A program made the translations under genes and the position numbers. This document shows positions 7,450-16,114 of a stretch of DNA of 53,183 bases, in pieces. The notes beneath the pieces were generated by a model. The model made no database searches, was not told where the DNA came from, and saw only the letters and a program-made list of their open reading frames with translations. How positions within the stretch are numbered: position 1 is the stretch's first letter; each line of letters opens with the position of its first letter. This DNA comes from an uncultured Colwellia sp. GTDB taxonomy: Bacteria > Pseudomonadota > Gammaproteobacteria > Enterobacterales > Alteromonadaceae. The stretch lies in assembly GCA_913062815.1 (NCBI GenBank), contig CAJXWZ010000035.1, forward strand, positions 1-53,183, written 5' to 3'.

Positions 7450-8415
7450 ATGGCAATTGAACATTTCTCTACGTTAAAACAGCATTTAGCTCAACAAATA
7501 ATCGGTCAGCCTGCTTTTGTTGAAAATTTACTTATTGCATTACTCGCAAATGGCCACCTTATCGTTGAGGGGCCACCAGGCTTAGCCAAAACCCGAGCCG
7601 TTAACGCCTTAGCTGATGGCCTTGAAGCTGATTTTCATCGAATTCAATTTACACCAGACTTGTTACCTGCTGACTTAACAGGTACCGATATATATCGCCC
7701 AGAAGATGGGAGTTTTGTTTTTCAAGCCGGACCTTTATTTCAAAACCTTGTACTTGCTGATGAAATTAATCGTGCACCGGCAAAAGTACAGTCGGCTTTA
7801 TTAGAAGCCATGGCTGAAGGACAAGTGACCGTTGGTCGAAAAACATACCAACTACCTGACTTGTTTTTAGTGATGGCTACACAGAACCCTATTGAGCAAG
7901 AAGGTACCTATCCACTGCCTGAAGCTCAGCTCGATCGATTTTTAATGCATTTAGAGATTGATTACCCTGACGCAGCAAGTGAGTTAGAAATTTTAAAACT
8001 TAATCGCGGTGAGGCTTTAGCTAACACTAATCAAGATAAGCCAACACTGAGAGTGTTAAGCCAAACAGAAATATTTAGTGCTCGCGAGCAGGTTTTGAAT
8101 ATTCATATGGCCCCTGCCATTGAAACCTATATGGTTGATTTGATCATTGCTACGAGACAGCCAGAAAAGTATGACGACAAATTAAAGTCATGGTTAGCTT
8201 ATGGTGCAAGTCCGAGAGCGACTATTGCCTTAGACCGATGTGCTCGTGCTCGTGCATGGTTACATAATAGAGATTTTGTGAGCCCTGAAGATATCCAAGC
8301 CGTATTTCATAACGTATTAAGACATAGAATTTTATTGAGTTATCAAGCTGAAGCTGAAGGTATTACCGCCAATCAATTACTTGATCATTTATTAAATTTA
8401 GTTGCTGTTGGCTAA
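7450..8415 (+). CDS. MoxR-family AAA+ ATPase
   Basis: This is a cytoplasmic AAA+ ATPase of the MoxR/RavA class, which acts as a chaperone-like activator of von Willebrand A (VWA) proteins. Walker A is GPPGLAKT (residues 41-48), Walker B is LVLADEINRAP, sensor 1 lies in MATQNPIEQEGTYPLPEAQLDRF, and a C-terminal AAA lid follows. At 321 aa it is the usual length. It opens a six-gene run (MoxR, DUF58, DUF4381, VWA, VWA-TPR, BatD) of the aerotolerance/Bat type, with a 26-base gap to the next gene. MoxR activity on the downstream VWA proteins is inferred from this conserved arrangement. The client substrate is unknown. Confidence 0.9.
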   Translation: MAIEHFSTLKQHLAQQIIGQPAFVENLLIALLANGHLIVEGPPGLAKTRAVNALADGLEADFHRIQFTPDLLPADLTGTDIYRPEDGSFVFQAGPLFQNLVLADEINRAPAKVQSALLEAMAEGQVTVGRKTYQLPDLFLVMATQNPIEQEGTYPLPEAQLDRFLMHLEIDYPDAASELEILKLNRGEALANTNQDKPTLRVLSQTEIFSAREQVLNIHMAPAIETYMVDLIIATRQPEKYDDKLKSWLAYGASPRATIALDRCARARAWLHNRDFVSPEDIQAVFHNVLRHRILLSYQAEAEGITANQLLDHLLNLVAVG

Positions 8416-8441
8416 CATTAGGCAAGGCAATATCAATTATC

Positions 8442-9503
8442 ATGTGGTTTAAACAAAATACAGCACAAAAAAGTGCCTTAGAAAACACCAGCAATTGTCA
8501 AGTTGAACTCGCTAGCATTCAAAGCAACGGGGTTGAACTAACAATGGCTGAGCTGCTTTATTATCAGAATAAAACTGCCTTGATAGATTTAGCTGCACGC
8601 AAAAATGTTAATGGCCAGATGTCAGGAAACTACCTTTCACGAAATAAAGGTAGAGGCATGGAATTTGATGAGGTTAGACATTATCAATCAGGTGATGATA
8701 TTCGCGCAATTGACTGGCGAGTTACTGCCAGAACAGGTAAAACCCACACAAAATTATTTCGTGAAGAGTTAGAGCGTCCTGTGCTTATCGCTACAGACTT
8801 AAGTGCTAGCATGCATTTTGGCTCGCAGTTGTTATTTAAATCTGTACAAGCGAGTCATTTAGCGTCGTTAGTCGCATGGCATGCTAAAAATCGTGGCGAC
8901 CGTTTAGGGGGGATCGTCTTCAACCAAAACGAGCATATCGAGTTAAAGCCGAGAAGTCGTAAAGAAGGTGTGCTCCACTATATTCACGCATTAACAACAT
9001 TACATAAACATCAACATATGCATCAATTTGCTGTTGAAGCTACAGACAAGGAAAAACCGGACAATACCCACAGTATTAGCTACTTTTCAGATAATTGCGC
9101 ACGTATTAGGCAAATCGCTAAACCCGGCTCATTAGTGTATTTAATAACTGATGCTCAGCTAATTAAAAATACTAGTAGTAAACATCAACAGGATGCTTTA
9201 CGGCATTTAACTAATATAAGCAAACATTGTGAGTTAGTCGTTTGTCTCATTGCCGATCCTTTAGAGCAAAACTTGCCACATAGCGCAGTTAAACTGAACG
9301 TAACTTTTACTGATGGTTCAACTAGACAACAACTCACGTTAGGCGATAAAGAAACGGCTAAACATTATCATAGTCAAGCAAGTAATATTAATGAGCTTTG
9401 TTCGCAATTACTTGCTAAAGCGGGTGCTCGGGTTATTAACATCAGCTCAGGTCAAACCTTAGAAAAACAATTAAAAGACGGAGCTCAACTTTGCAACAGA
9501 TAA
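8442..9503 (+). CDS. DUF58 domain protein (VWA-like, MoxR partner)
   Basis: The DUF58 signature GRGMEFDEVRHYQSGDDIR followed by DWRVTARTGKTHTKLFREE is unmistakable. A MIDAS-like DLSAS motif follows (TDLSASMHFGS), which suggests a metal-binding VWA fold. The protein is 353 aa, without an obvious signal peptide or membrane helix. DUF58 proteins are almost always encoded next to MoxR ATPases, as here, and are thought to be clients or adaptors in the complex. The biochemical function is not known. Confidence 0.88.
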   Translation: MWFKQNTAQKSALENTSNCQVELASIQSNGVELTMAELLYYQNKTALIDLAARKNVNGQMSGNYLSRNKGRGMEFDEVRHYQSGDDIRAIDWRVTARTGKTHTKLFREELERPVLIATDLSASMHFGSQLLFKSVQASHLASLVAWHAKNRGDRLGGIVFNQNEHIELKPRSRKEGVLHYIHALTTLHKHQHMHQFAVEATDKEKPDNTHSISYFSDNCARIRQIAKPGSLVYLITDAQLIKNTSSKHQQDALRHLTNISKHCELVVCLIADPLEQNLPHSAVKLNVTFTDGSTRQQLTLGDKETAKHYHSQASNINELCSQLLAKAGARVINISSGQTLEKQLKDGAQLCNR

Positions 9504-10033
9504 GTGCTCCCATGAATCAAACACCACCAGCAGCCCTAGAATTAAAAGATATTCATATACCTGAACAGATAGCCAATTATCCTACTGCTTATGGTTGGTG
9601 GTTCTTGGCTGCTTTACTGATTGTCATTATCATTTTAGTCTTTTTTAATATCAGAAAATCAATCAAAAGAAATAAAATTAAAAAACAAGCGTTGAAGCAG
9701 TTAAAAAACACTGCTCAAATGAATAACAATGAACTTGTGTCTCTGCTTAAATGGGCGGCTATGCACTACTTTTCTCGGGCTGAATTAGCAAAACTGTTTG
9801 GCGAATCATTACAACACTTTTTAGCTTCGCAACTTACCATTAAGCACCAACAAAAGTTCACCGAGTTAAGTAAAGCAGCGTTTGAAAGCCAGTATCAACC
9901 CAGTGTCAATGCTGAGCCAACAAATCAAGTGAGTACCGATCTTCACAAAGCGGCCAAACTTTGGCTTACTCATGCCCTACCCGCTAAAGCGAAACGTAAT
10001 CATTCAAGCATAAAACAAGGAGTGACATTATGA
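9491..10033 (+). CDS. DUF4381 single-pass membrane protein of the Bat operon
   Basis: The start region LKDIHIPEQIANYPTAYGWWFLAALLIVIIILVFF is typical of DUF4381. A short N-terminal segment leads to one transmembrane helix (about residues 34-54), then a basic cytoplasmic tail (FNIRKSIKRNKIKKQ) and an alpha-helical domain. Two starts are possible. TTG at 9491 has a GGAG site seven bases upstream and overlaps the DUF58 gene by 13 bases. ATG at 9512 has no visible ribosome site. I choose the TTG on that ground. It probably anchors or links the MoxR-DUF58 module to the membrane VWA proteins, but this is inferred from gene order. Confidence 0.8.
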   Translation: MQQISAPMNQTPPAALELKDIHIPEQIANYPTAYGWWFLAALLIVIIILVFFNIRKSIKRNKIKKQALKQLKNTAQMNNNELVSLLKWAAMHYFSRAELAKLFGESLQHFLASQLTIKHQQKFTELSKAAFESQYQPSVNAEPTNQVSTDLHKAAKLWLTHALPAKAKRNHSSIKQGVTL

Positions 10034-11019
10034 TCAGCTTTGCTTGGCCATGGCTGTTACTACTTTTACCTCTACCCTTCTTGGTTTATTGGCTACCTAA
10101 AAAAGATAATAATCGCACCAGTGCTGCTTTAATAATGCCACAATTAATTGACAGTTCATCCGTGAATGTTATGACTCCCACGAGTAAAAAAACACCTTTG
10201 GCCATGCTAGTCTTGTGCTGGTCTTTATTGGTGTTGGCGCTTAGCCAGCCACAATGGTTAGGTGATGCTGTCGATATACCTACTGAAGGTAGAGAGATGA
10301 TGATTGCGGTGGATTTATCCGGCAGTATGCAAATTGAAGATATGAGCTTGCACGGCAGTACAGTGAATCGCCTTGATATGCTCAAAGTCGTCTTAGGTGA
10401 CTTTATTGAGCGTCGAGTAGGAGATAGGTTAGGTTTAATTCTATTCGGTGATGATGCCTATATGCAAACCCCGATGACCTTTGATAGAAAAACAGTTAAG
10501 CAAATGCTTGATGAAAGCGTATTAGGTTTAGTCGGTAGAAAAACAGCTATTGGTGACGCCATTGCTCTGGCGGTTAAACGCTTTGATGCTAAGCAAAAAT
10601 CCAATAAAGTATTACTGTTGCTTACCGATGGGCAAAATACTGCAGGTAAGGTATCACCAGAGCAAGCACTCGAGTTGGCCATTGCCAAAGACATTACCAT
10701 CTATTCAATCGGTATTGGCGCCGATGTCATGTTACAGCAATCTTTATTTGGCACAAGACGGGTAAACCCATCAAGTGAATTAGATGAACAAACCTTAACA
10801 AAACTTGCCGAGCAAACTAACGGCAAGTATTTCCGTGCCAAAGACAGTCAAGGTATGAGCCAAATTTATCAGTTACTCGACCAGCTTGAGCCCATAGAGC
10901 AAGATCAACAACAAATGCGACCATTAACGGCCTTGTTTTATTTGCCATTAGCAGCTGCCCTTTTAATCAGTATGTTGTATTTAATTATCATTAACTTTCC
11001 AAGATTTAGCCGTAATTAA
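10030..11019 (+). CDS. BatA-like membrane VWA protein
   Basis: Two N-terminal helices (residues about 4-20 and 57-75) are followed by a von Willebrand A domain with a complete MIDAS start, AVDLSGSM, and a C-terminal membrane helix (about 302-323). This is the Aerotolerance regulator N-terminal plus VWA layout of BatA, with the VWA domain between membrane segments and thus probably in the periplasm. The ATG overlaps the preceding stop (ATGA) and has an AAGGAG ribosome site. In family members the complex affects stress resistance, but the ligand of this VWA domain is unknown. Confidence 0.87.
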   Translation: MISFAWPWLLLLLPLPFLVYWLPKKDNNRTSAALIMPQLIDSSSVNVMTPTSKKTPLAMLVLCWSLLVLALSQPQWLGDAVDIPTEGREMMIAVDLSGSMQIEDMSLHGSTVNRLDMLKVVLGDFIERRVGDRLGLILFGDDAYMQTPMTFDRKTVKQMLDESVLGLVGRKTAIGDAIALAVKRFDAKQKSNKVLLLLTDGQNTAGKVSPEQALELAIAKDITIYSIGIGADVMLQQSLFGTRRVNPSSELDEQTLTKLAEQTNGKYFRAKDSQGMSQIYQLLDQLEPIEQDQQQMRPLTALFYLPLAAALLISMLYLIIINFPRFSRN

Positions 11020-11039
11020 GTTAGGGCGACTCAGACATT

Positions 11040-13040
11040 ATGATCTCATTTAATTTATTAATAAGCAACTTTCACTTTGTCAGACCGTACTGGTTTGCGG
11101 CAATTTTAGCTTTGCTTCTTGTGCTTTGGTTATTGAAAAAGCACCGTTTTTATCAATCGCCATGGCAACAATTTTTACCTAACCATTTAAGCCAAGTTTT
11201 ACTTGAAGGTAACTCCACAAATAATAGCTCGAGCACAAAGAGAAAAAGCTTATACGAGCATAGCTTTTTGATTAGGCCTTTTATTATTGGCTTATTATCA
11301 ATAGTAGCCTTAGCAGGCCCTGTCTGGCAAAAGTTGCCCCAGCCAGTTTATCAAACTGAACGTGGCTCAGTACTGATTATGGATATGTCTTATTCAATGT
11401 ATGCAACTGATGTTAAACCCAACCGCTTAACTAGAGCACGTTATAAAGCGGTCGACTTACTTAATAAGATTAATGAAGGCGACACTGGCCTAATTGCTTA
11501 CGCAGGTGATGCATTCGTCATTAGTCCATTAACTCAAGATATTAAGAATATTGAATTGTTGTTACCTTCGCTGACACCGGAAATAATGCCAGAACTTGGT
11601 GCTAATCCTCTAGCAGCATTGACCCTTGCTCACGACATGTTACTAAATGCAGGTCATTTAAATGGTGATATTTACTGGTTTACAGACGATGTAGATAATG
11701 AAGAAATCTCCGATATTTTTGATTGGTCAAACGAATATGGCCATAAACTTAATATATTAGGTATTGGCAGTGAAAGTGGTGCACCCATTACTTTACCAAG
11801 TGGTGAATTATTAAAAGATCATAGTGGTGCCATCGTTGTGCCCCGCTTACCAAGTCAAAAACTTAATTCATTAGCTGCACGAGGCCAAGGTAATTATCAA
11901 ACCATCAGCAATGACGACAGTGATATAAATCGCTTAATAATCAAAGATAAGTTGCGAGAGCAAAATAAAACAGATCAACAACAAAGCCAACAAACTGGCG
12001 ATCAATGGCAAGAACATGGCGCTTGGTTATTACTATTGATTTTACCTTTGCTATTAAGTTACTTTCGTCGCGGTGGCGCTGTGTTACTTATACCGCTAAC
12101 TTATCTGCCGCTGTTATTGCTAAGCTCTTTATCAATACTTAGTTCAGAAACTTATGCAAATGATATTTCTGCCTCTGATAAATCATCCGAAAACGCAACC
12201 AGTACCAAGCAAACATCTACGATGCAGCAAACCTGGAAAAACCTATGGCAAACCAATGATCAACAAGCCCAGCAACACTATAACCAAGAAAACTATCAAG
12301 ACGCTGCTGCAAAGTTTGAAAACATGCAATGGCAAGGGAGCTCTCATTATAAAGCGGGTAATTATCAAGACGCTTTAGATGCTTTCAAACAAGGAAAACA
12401 GGCGAATACGCCGAACTCGCTATACAACCAAGGCAATGCCTTGGCGCAGCTACAACAATACGATAAAGCCATTGAAAGTTACGAGCATGCACTAGAGCAA
12501 GTCCCCGACCTACAAGACGCCAAAGATAACATAGAAAAAATCAAGCAATTGCAAAAACAGCAAGAGCAACAACAGCAGCAAAATGATCAGAGTGACCAGT
12601 CACAAGACGATCAACAACAGAGCGACAAGAAAGACCAAGACTCGCAACAGCAACAAGAGCAAAATAATAACAATCAAGACAGTAAAGAAAATCAAGAACA
12701 ACAAGACAGCAAAGGCGAACAGCAAGAAAAGGATCAACAAGAGAAGAATCAGCAGCAAGAAAATCAAGCTGAAAATTCTGATAAAGAAGCGGAGCAACAG
12801 CAGGAAGAACAACAAAAAGGTGAGCCCCCAAAAGAGCAAGATCAAGCTAAGCAAAGCGAGAAAAAAACACCCGCTCAAATTGCTGCTGAACAACAAGCTA
12901 AAGAAACAGAGCAAAAACATCAGCAATTATTAAATAAAGTAACTGATGACCCCTACCTGTTACTGCGCAATAAAATGCAATTAGAATATCAAAAACGAAA
13001 ACAAGATGGTTCAAGTCAAGGAGTTAAGAAAAAGTGGTAA
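11040..13040 (+). CDS. BatB/BatC-like fusion: VWA domain, TPR repeats and Gln-rich tail
   Basis: The 666-aa protein joins what are separate BatB and BatC proteins in some species. It has N-terminal membrane helices and a VWA domain with MIDAS DMSYS (VLIMDMSYSMYATD). A membrane segment follows near residues 320-365, then TPR units from about 415 (SLYNQGNALAQLQQYDKAI). From about residue 500 to 630 there is an extremely Gln-, Glu-, Lys- and Asp-rich low-complexity region. The final 35 residues return to ordinary sequence (DDPYLLLRNKMQLEYQKRK), so the tail is not a frameshift artefact. The low-complexity DNA keeps several frames open, which are shadows. The likely role is a periplasmic scaffold for the Bat complex. 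Confidence 0.85.
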   Translation: MISFNLLISNFHFVRPYWFAAILALLLVLWLLKKHRFYQSPWQQFLPNHLSQVLLEGNSTNNSSSTKRKSLYEHSFLIRPFIIGLLSIVALAGPVWQKLPQPVYQTERGSVLIMDMSYSMYATDVKPNRLTRARYKAVDLLNKINEGDTGLIAYAGDAFVISPLTQDIKNIELLLPSLTPEIMPELGANPLAALTLAHDMLLNAGHLNGDIYWFTDDVDNEEISDIFDWSNEYGHKLNILGIGSESGAPITLPSGELLKDHSGAIVVPRLPSQKLNSLAARGQGNYQTISNDDSDINRLIIKDKLREQNKTDQQQSQQTGDQWQEHGAWLLLLILPLLLSYFRRGGAVLLIPLTYLPLLLLSSLSILSSETYANDISASDKSSENATSTKQTSTMQQTWKNLWQTNDQQAQQHYNQENYQDAAAKFENMQWQGSSHYKAGNYQDALDAFKQGKQANTPNSLYNQGNALAQLQQYDKAIESYEHALEQVPDLQDAKDNIEKIKQLQKQQEQQQQQNDQSDQSQDDQQQSDKKDQDSQQQQEQNNNNQDSKENQEQQDSKGEQQEKDQQEKNQQQENQAENSDKEAEQQQEEQQKGEPPKEQDQAKQSEKKTPAQIAAEQQAKETEQKHQQLLNKVTDDPYLLLRNKMQLEYQKRKQDGSSQGVKKKW

Positions 13041-14761
13041 AAATTATTTTTAAATTATTGGCTTTAACAACCCTCTGTTTAAGCCAAGCTGCTTATGCCT
13101 TAACCAGTGTTACAGCGAGTATAGATAATAATCCAGTGATGAGTAACGAATCTATTGTGTTAACTGTTGTCGCTGATGACAGTGTTGATCGCGATGATCT
13201 TGATACTTCTCCCTTGTTAACCGATTTCATTGTTGCTCGTACAGAAGTGAGCTCTCAAACCAGTATGGTTAACTTTAAAACCAGCCGTACAACACGTTGG
13301 CAAATAGTACTCATTCCAAGAAATAGAGGTGATTTAACCATACCTCCTTTAAATATTGATGGTCATTATTCCCAAGCAATTAATGTTGAAGTTATCGAAC
13401 AAGGCAGCACCGGCTCGGCCAAGCAGCAAGATATCTTTATTTCAGCAGAGCTGTCATCTAACGACGTTTATGTGCAGCAACTGGTTACTCTAACAATTAA
13501 GCTTCACGTTGGTGTACAACTGCAGCGCGGCAGTTTAACAGAACCCAATTTAACAGGTGCTACCATAGAGCAAATAGGTAAAGACCAAGAAACCGATGGC
13601 ATAGTCAATGGCAAACGCTATCGCATTATTGAACGCACTTATGCAATTACTCCTGAACAAAGTGGTGAGTTTACCCTCGATACCCCGATGTTTTCCGGCG
13701 ATATTATGGTGCAATCAAAACGTCGTTCTGGCTTTTTAAGCTTTGGTGAAACTAAGCCGGTAAATGTTTTAGGCGATAAGCTAACGCTTAAGGTTCGCCC
13801 TATTCCTGAAAATTATCCACTTGATGCAAACAACAGTTGGTTACCTAGTGAATTATTGACACTTCATCAAGAGTGGCAGCCAGACGCTACTGAATTTAAA
13901 GTTGGCGAGCCAATTACGCGCACCGTTACCTTAACTGCAGCAGGCTTAGGTAAAGCTCAACTTCCTAAAATAATAATGAATGCACCTGTTGGCTTGAAAG
14001 TTTACCCAGATCAAGCTGAAACACACGCCAACCTAACTAAAGAGCGTTTAATCAGCCAAAAAAGACAAAATTTTGCTTTAGTTGCCAGTCATGCGGGTGA
14101 GTATATTTTGCCTAAAATTACTATTGCCTGGTGGAATACCGTCACCAATAAATTTCAACAAGCCGTATTACCTCAACAAACCATAACGGTTAAGGAAAAT
14201 CCGAACGCGCCACAAACTTCTGCAGGTAATATAAACCCTGTTAGCCAAGGAGATATCAACACTCCATTGAATAACTCGCAAACAACTGCACCTACAGTTG
14301 AGCCAATCATTATTGAAAAGGTAAGTTATCTGCAATGGGTATTTTTAGCCCTTTGGTTATTTACTGCTATTGCTTGGATTTTGCATGTCAACATTTTAAA
14401 GCGCTCAGTGAAAGCCAGGCCAAATAGTAATGGAACAGCGTCAGTAAATAACCACTATCTTGCTCTGATGGCTGCTTGTAAAAAAAATAATGCTGAGCAA
14501 GCATTAAGTCTAATTGTGCCTTGGTCAAATAGTTTACTGTCAGCAGATATCGCTGAAAATGTCACATTATCAGCAACAGTAGAGCTAATAAATGATTCGG
14601 CATTTACTTGTGAAATTAATGTTGTTCAACAACACTTATATGGTAAAGATAGTGCGAAGGCTTCATGGCTAGGAAGTAATTTGCTAAAAATTATTCAACG
14701 AATAAATACTGCTGGTTTAGAGACTAATAAAAACTCAACATTCACCTTAAATCCAAGTTAA
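13034..14761 (+). CDS. BatD-like periplasmic protein (oxygen tolerance family)
   Basis: The start is GTG at 13034, overlapping the previous gene by seven bases, with GGAG ten bases upstream. A clear signal peptide is present (MVKIIFKLLALTTLCLSQAAYA), then a long beta-rich exported region of the BatD family (TASIDNNPVMSNESIVLTV near the mature N-terminus). A membrane helix lies at about residues 430-450 (WVFLALWLFTAIAWIL), followed by a cytoplasmic tail of about 120 residues. It closes the MoxR/Bat run and is followed after nine bases by the sigma factor gene. Confidence 0.85.
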   Translation: MVKIIFKLLALTTLCLSQAAYALTSVTASIDNNPVMSNESIVLTVVADDSVDRDDLDTSPLLTDFIVARTEVSSQTSMVNFKTSRTTRWQIVLIPRNRGDLTIPPLNIDGHYSQAINVEVIEQGSTGSAKQQDIFISAELSSNDVYVQQLVTLTIKLHVGVQLQRGSLTEPNLTGATIEQIGKDQETDGIVNGKRYRIIERTYAITPEQSGEFTLDTPMFSGDIMVQSKRRSGFLSFGETKPVNVLGDKLTLKVRPIPENYPLDANNSWLPSELLTLHQEWQPDATEFKVGEPITRTVTLTAAGLGKAQLPKIIMNAPVGLKVYPDQAETHANLTKERLISQKRQNFALVASHAGEYILPKITIAWWNTVTNKFQQAVLPQQTITVKENPNAPQTSAGNINPVSQGDINTPLNNSQTTAPTVEPIIIEKVSYLQWVFLALWLFTAIAWILHVNILKRSVKARPNSNGTASVNNHYLALMAACKKNNAEQALSLIVPWSNSLLSADIAENVTLSATVELINDSAFTCEINVVQQHLYGKDSAKASWLGSNLLKIIQRINTAGLETNKNSTFTLNPS

Positions 14762-14770
14762 TTTGATAAA

Positions 14771-15334
14771 ATGAAAATTTTTGGAAATAAAAAAACAACT
14801 GCTCAGGTCTCTTCTAACATGGCGACTAAACAAGTTAGATATGAAGCATTAGTTAAGGCTCTGCATGGCGATTTATACCGATACGCTTATTGGTTGACTC
14901 GCGACAAGCAAGTGTCTGAAGACTTAGTGCAAGAGACATTTTTACGAGCATGGCGTGCGCTTGATTCACTAAAAGATGAAAAAGCAGCAAAGTCATGGTT
15001 AATTACCATTTTAAGGCGAGAGAATGCCAGACGATTTGAGCGTAAGCGCTTCGATATGAGTGAGTATGAGGAAGCCAGTATTATGGATACACAGTCCACG
15101 ACTACTGAGCAAGAAATAGAAAACCATTGGCTAAGAGAAAAAATAGCCCAACTTGAGCCTGAATATTCAGAGCCTTTAGTGTTACAAATTTTGGGCGGTT
15201 ACAGTGGTGAGGATATCGCTAAAATGCTTAACCTTAATAAAAACACCGTTATGACTCGTTTATTTAGAGCGCGAAACCAGCTAAAAGAAGCGTTAGACGA
15301 AGCACCAGTAAGTAGAGGTCAATACAATGGATGA
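14771..15334 (+). CDS. ECF-family RNA polymerase sigma factor
   Basis: At 187 aa it has sigma-70 region 2 (YRYAYWLTRDKQVSEDLVQETFLRAW, about residues 35-60) and region 4 (ILGGYSGEDIAKMLNLNKNTVMTRLFRARNQL, about 140-175). It lacks regions 1 and 3, as expected for an extracytoplasmic-function sigma factor. An alternative start is ATG at 14819. The gene overlaps the DUF3379 gene by eight bases, the usual pairing of such a sigma factor with its membrane regulator. Location only nine bases after BatD suggests it may be co-transcribed with the Bat complex. Confidence 0.88.
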   Translation: MKIFGNKKTTAQVSSNMATKQVRYEALVKALHGDLYRYAYWLTRDKQVSEDLVQETFLRAWRALDSLKDEKAAKSWLITILRRENARRFERKRFDMSEYEEASIMDTQSTTTEQEIENHWLREKIAQLEPEYSEPLVLQILGGYSGEDIAKMLNLNKNTVMTRLFRARNQLKEALDEAPVSRGQYNG

Positions 15335-16040
15335 TTTGCAATATAGACGTAGTATTTACGCAGATCCTACATGCCAAGATGAAGATGTACTTGCAGCACA
15401 ACAAGCCGATCCTGCAAAAAAAGAATTTGCACAAGAACTTATTCAACTTGATGAAAAACTGAAACAGGCGATGAAAATACCTGTACCCGATGATTTATGC
15501 GATAAATTGCTTTTACGCCAATCGTTCGCTAGCCATCAACAAGAGAAACGTAAATCGAAAGTACATTTAGCCTTAGCTGCTTCCGTCGCTATCATTGCTG
15601 GGTTGGCGGTTAATTATTTACAATTTTCTAGTAGTTACACTAATTTAGGCGATTATGCCTTAGCACACGTTTACCATGAACAAAGTTACTTTTCTAACGA
15701 AGATAATACTCGCGTAAGCTTAGTATCACTAAATAGGAAGATGACCGCTTTTAAAGGGAGCTTTAATGGCTCTATGGGTGAGCTTATTTCTGCAGATTAT
15801 TGCCGCTTTGATGGCATGAAAAGCCTGCACTTAGTGTTTCAAGGCTTAACAGATACTGTAACTGTGTTCATTGTACCTAAAAAAGAGCATCTTAGCTTCA
15901 CTGATAAATTCAGTGATGACAAACTACAAGGTGAATCACTAGGTTTTGAGCATGCTAATATTCTTGTGGTAGCAGATAAGAATGAGTCACTAGAAAAGTG
16001 GCAAAAAAATATTAACGATAATATTTCTTGGTCGATATAA
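15327..16040 (+). CDS. DUF3379 membrane protein, probable anti-sigma factor
   Basis: The 237-aa protein has an acidic cytoplasmic N-terminal part of about 80 residues with a conserved Cys in DPTCQDED. One membrane helix follows (VHLALAASVAIIAGLAV, about residues 83-100), and then a periplasmic domain of about 135 residues. The topology is that of an anti-sigma factor, and the overlap with the ECF sigma gene (shared 15327-15334, AGAGG ribosome site) supports this. DUF3379 proteins regularly follow ECF sigma genes in Alteromonadales. Direct binding to the sigma factor is inference. Confidence 0.75.
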   Translation: MDDLQYRRSIYADPTCQDEDVLAAQQADPAKKEFAQELIQLDEKLKQAMKIPVPDDLCDKLLLRQSFASHQQEKRKSKVHLALAASVAIIAGLAVNYLQFSSSYTNLGDYALAHVYHEQSYFSNEDNTRVSLVSLNRKMTAFKGSFNGSMGELISADYCRFDGMKSLHLVFQGLTDTVTVFIVPKKEHLSFTDKFSDDKLQGESLGFEHANILVVADKNESLEKWQKNINDNISWSI

Positions 16041-16068
16041 ATAACCGAGTGGCAATTAACACCAGTAA

Positions 16069-16099
16069 AAAGCCTATTAATTAATAGTTAATAGGCTTT
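16069..16099. terminator. Bidirectional terminator between DUF3379 gene and selO
   Basis: AAAGCCTATTAA pairs perfectly with TTAATAGGCTTT across a seven-base loop. It lies 28 bases after the DUF3379 stop and 15 bases after the selO stop on the opposite strand, and A- and T-rich flanks suit both directions. Confidence 0.75.
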
Positions 16100-16114
16100 C
16101 TATATTAAACCTCG

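Noticed and set aside
12541..12933. Several long ORFs in other frames of the Gln-rich tract
   Set aside because: Low-complexity CAA/AAA-rich DNA lacks stops in several frames; only the plus frame of the VWA-TPR gene continues into conserved sequence.
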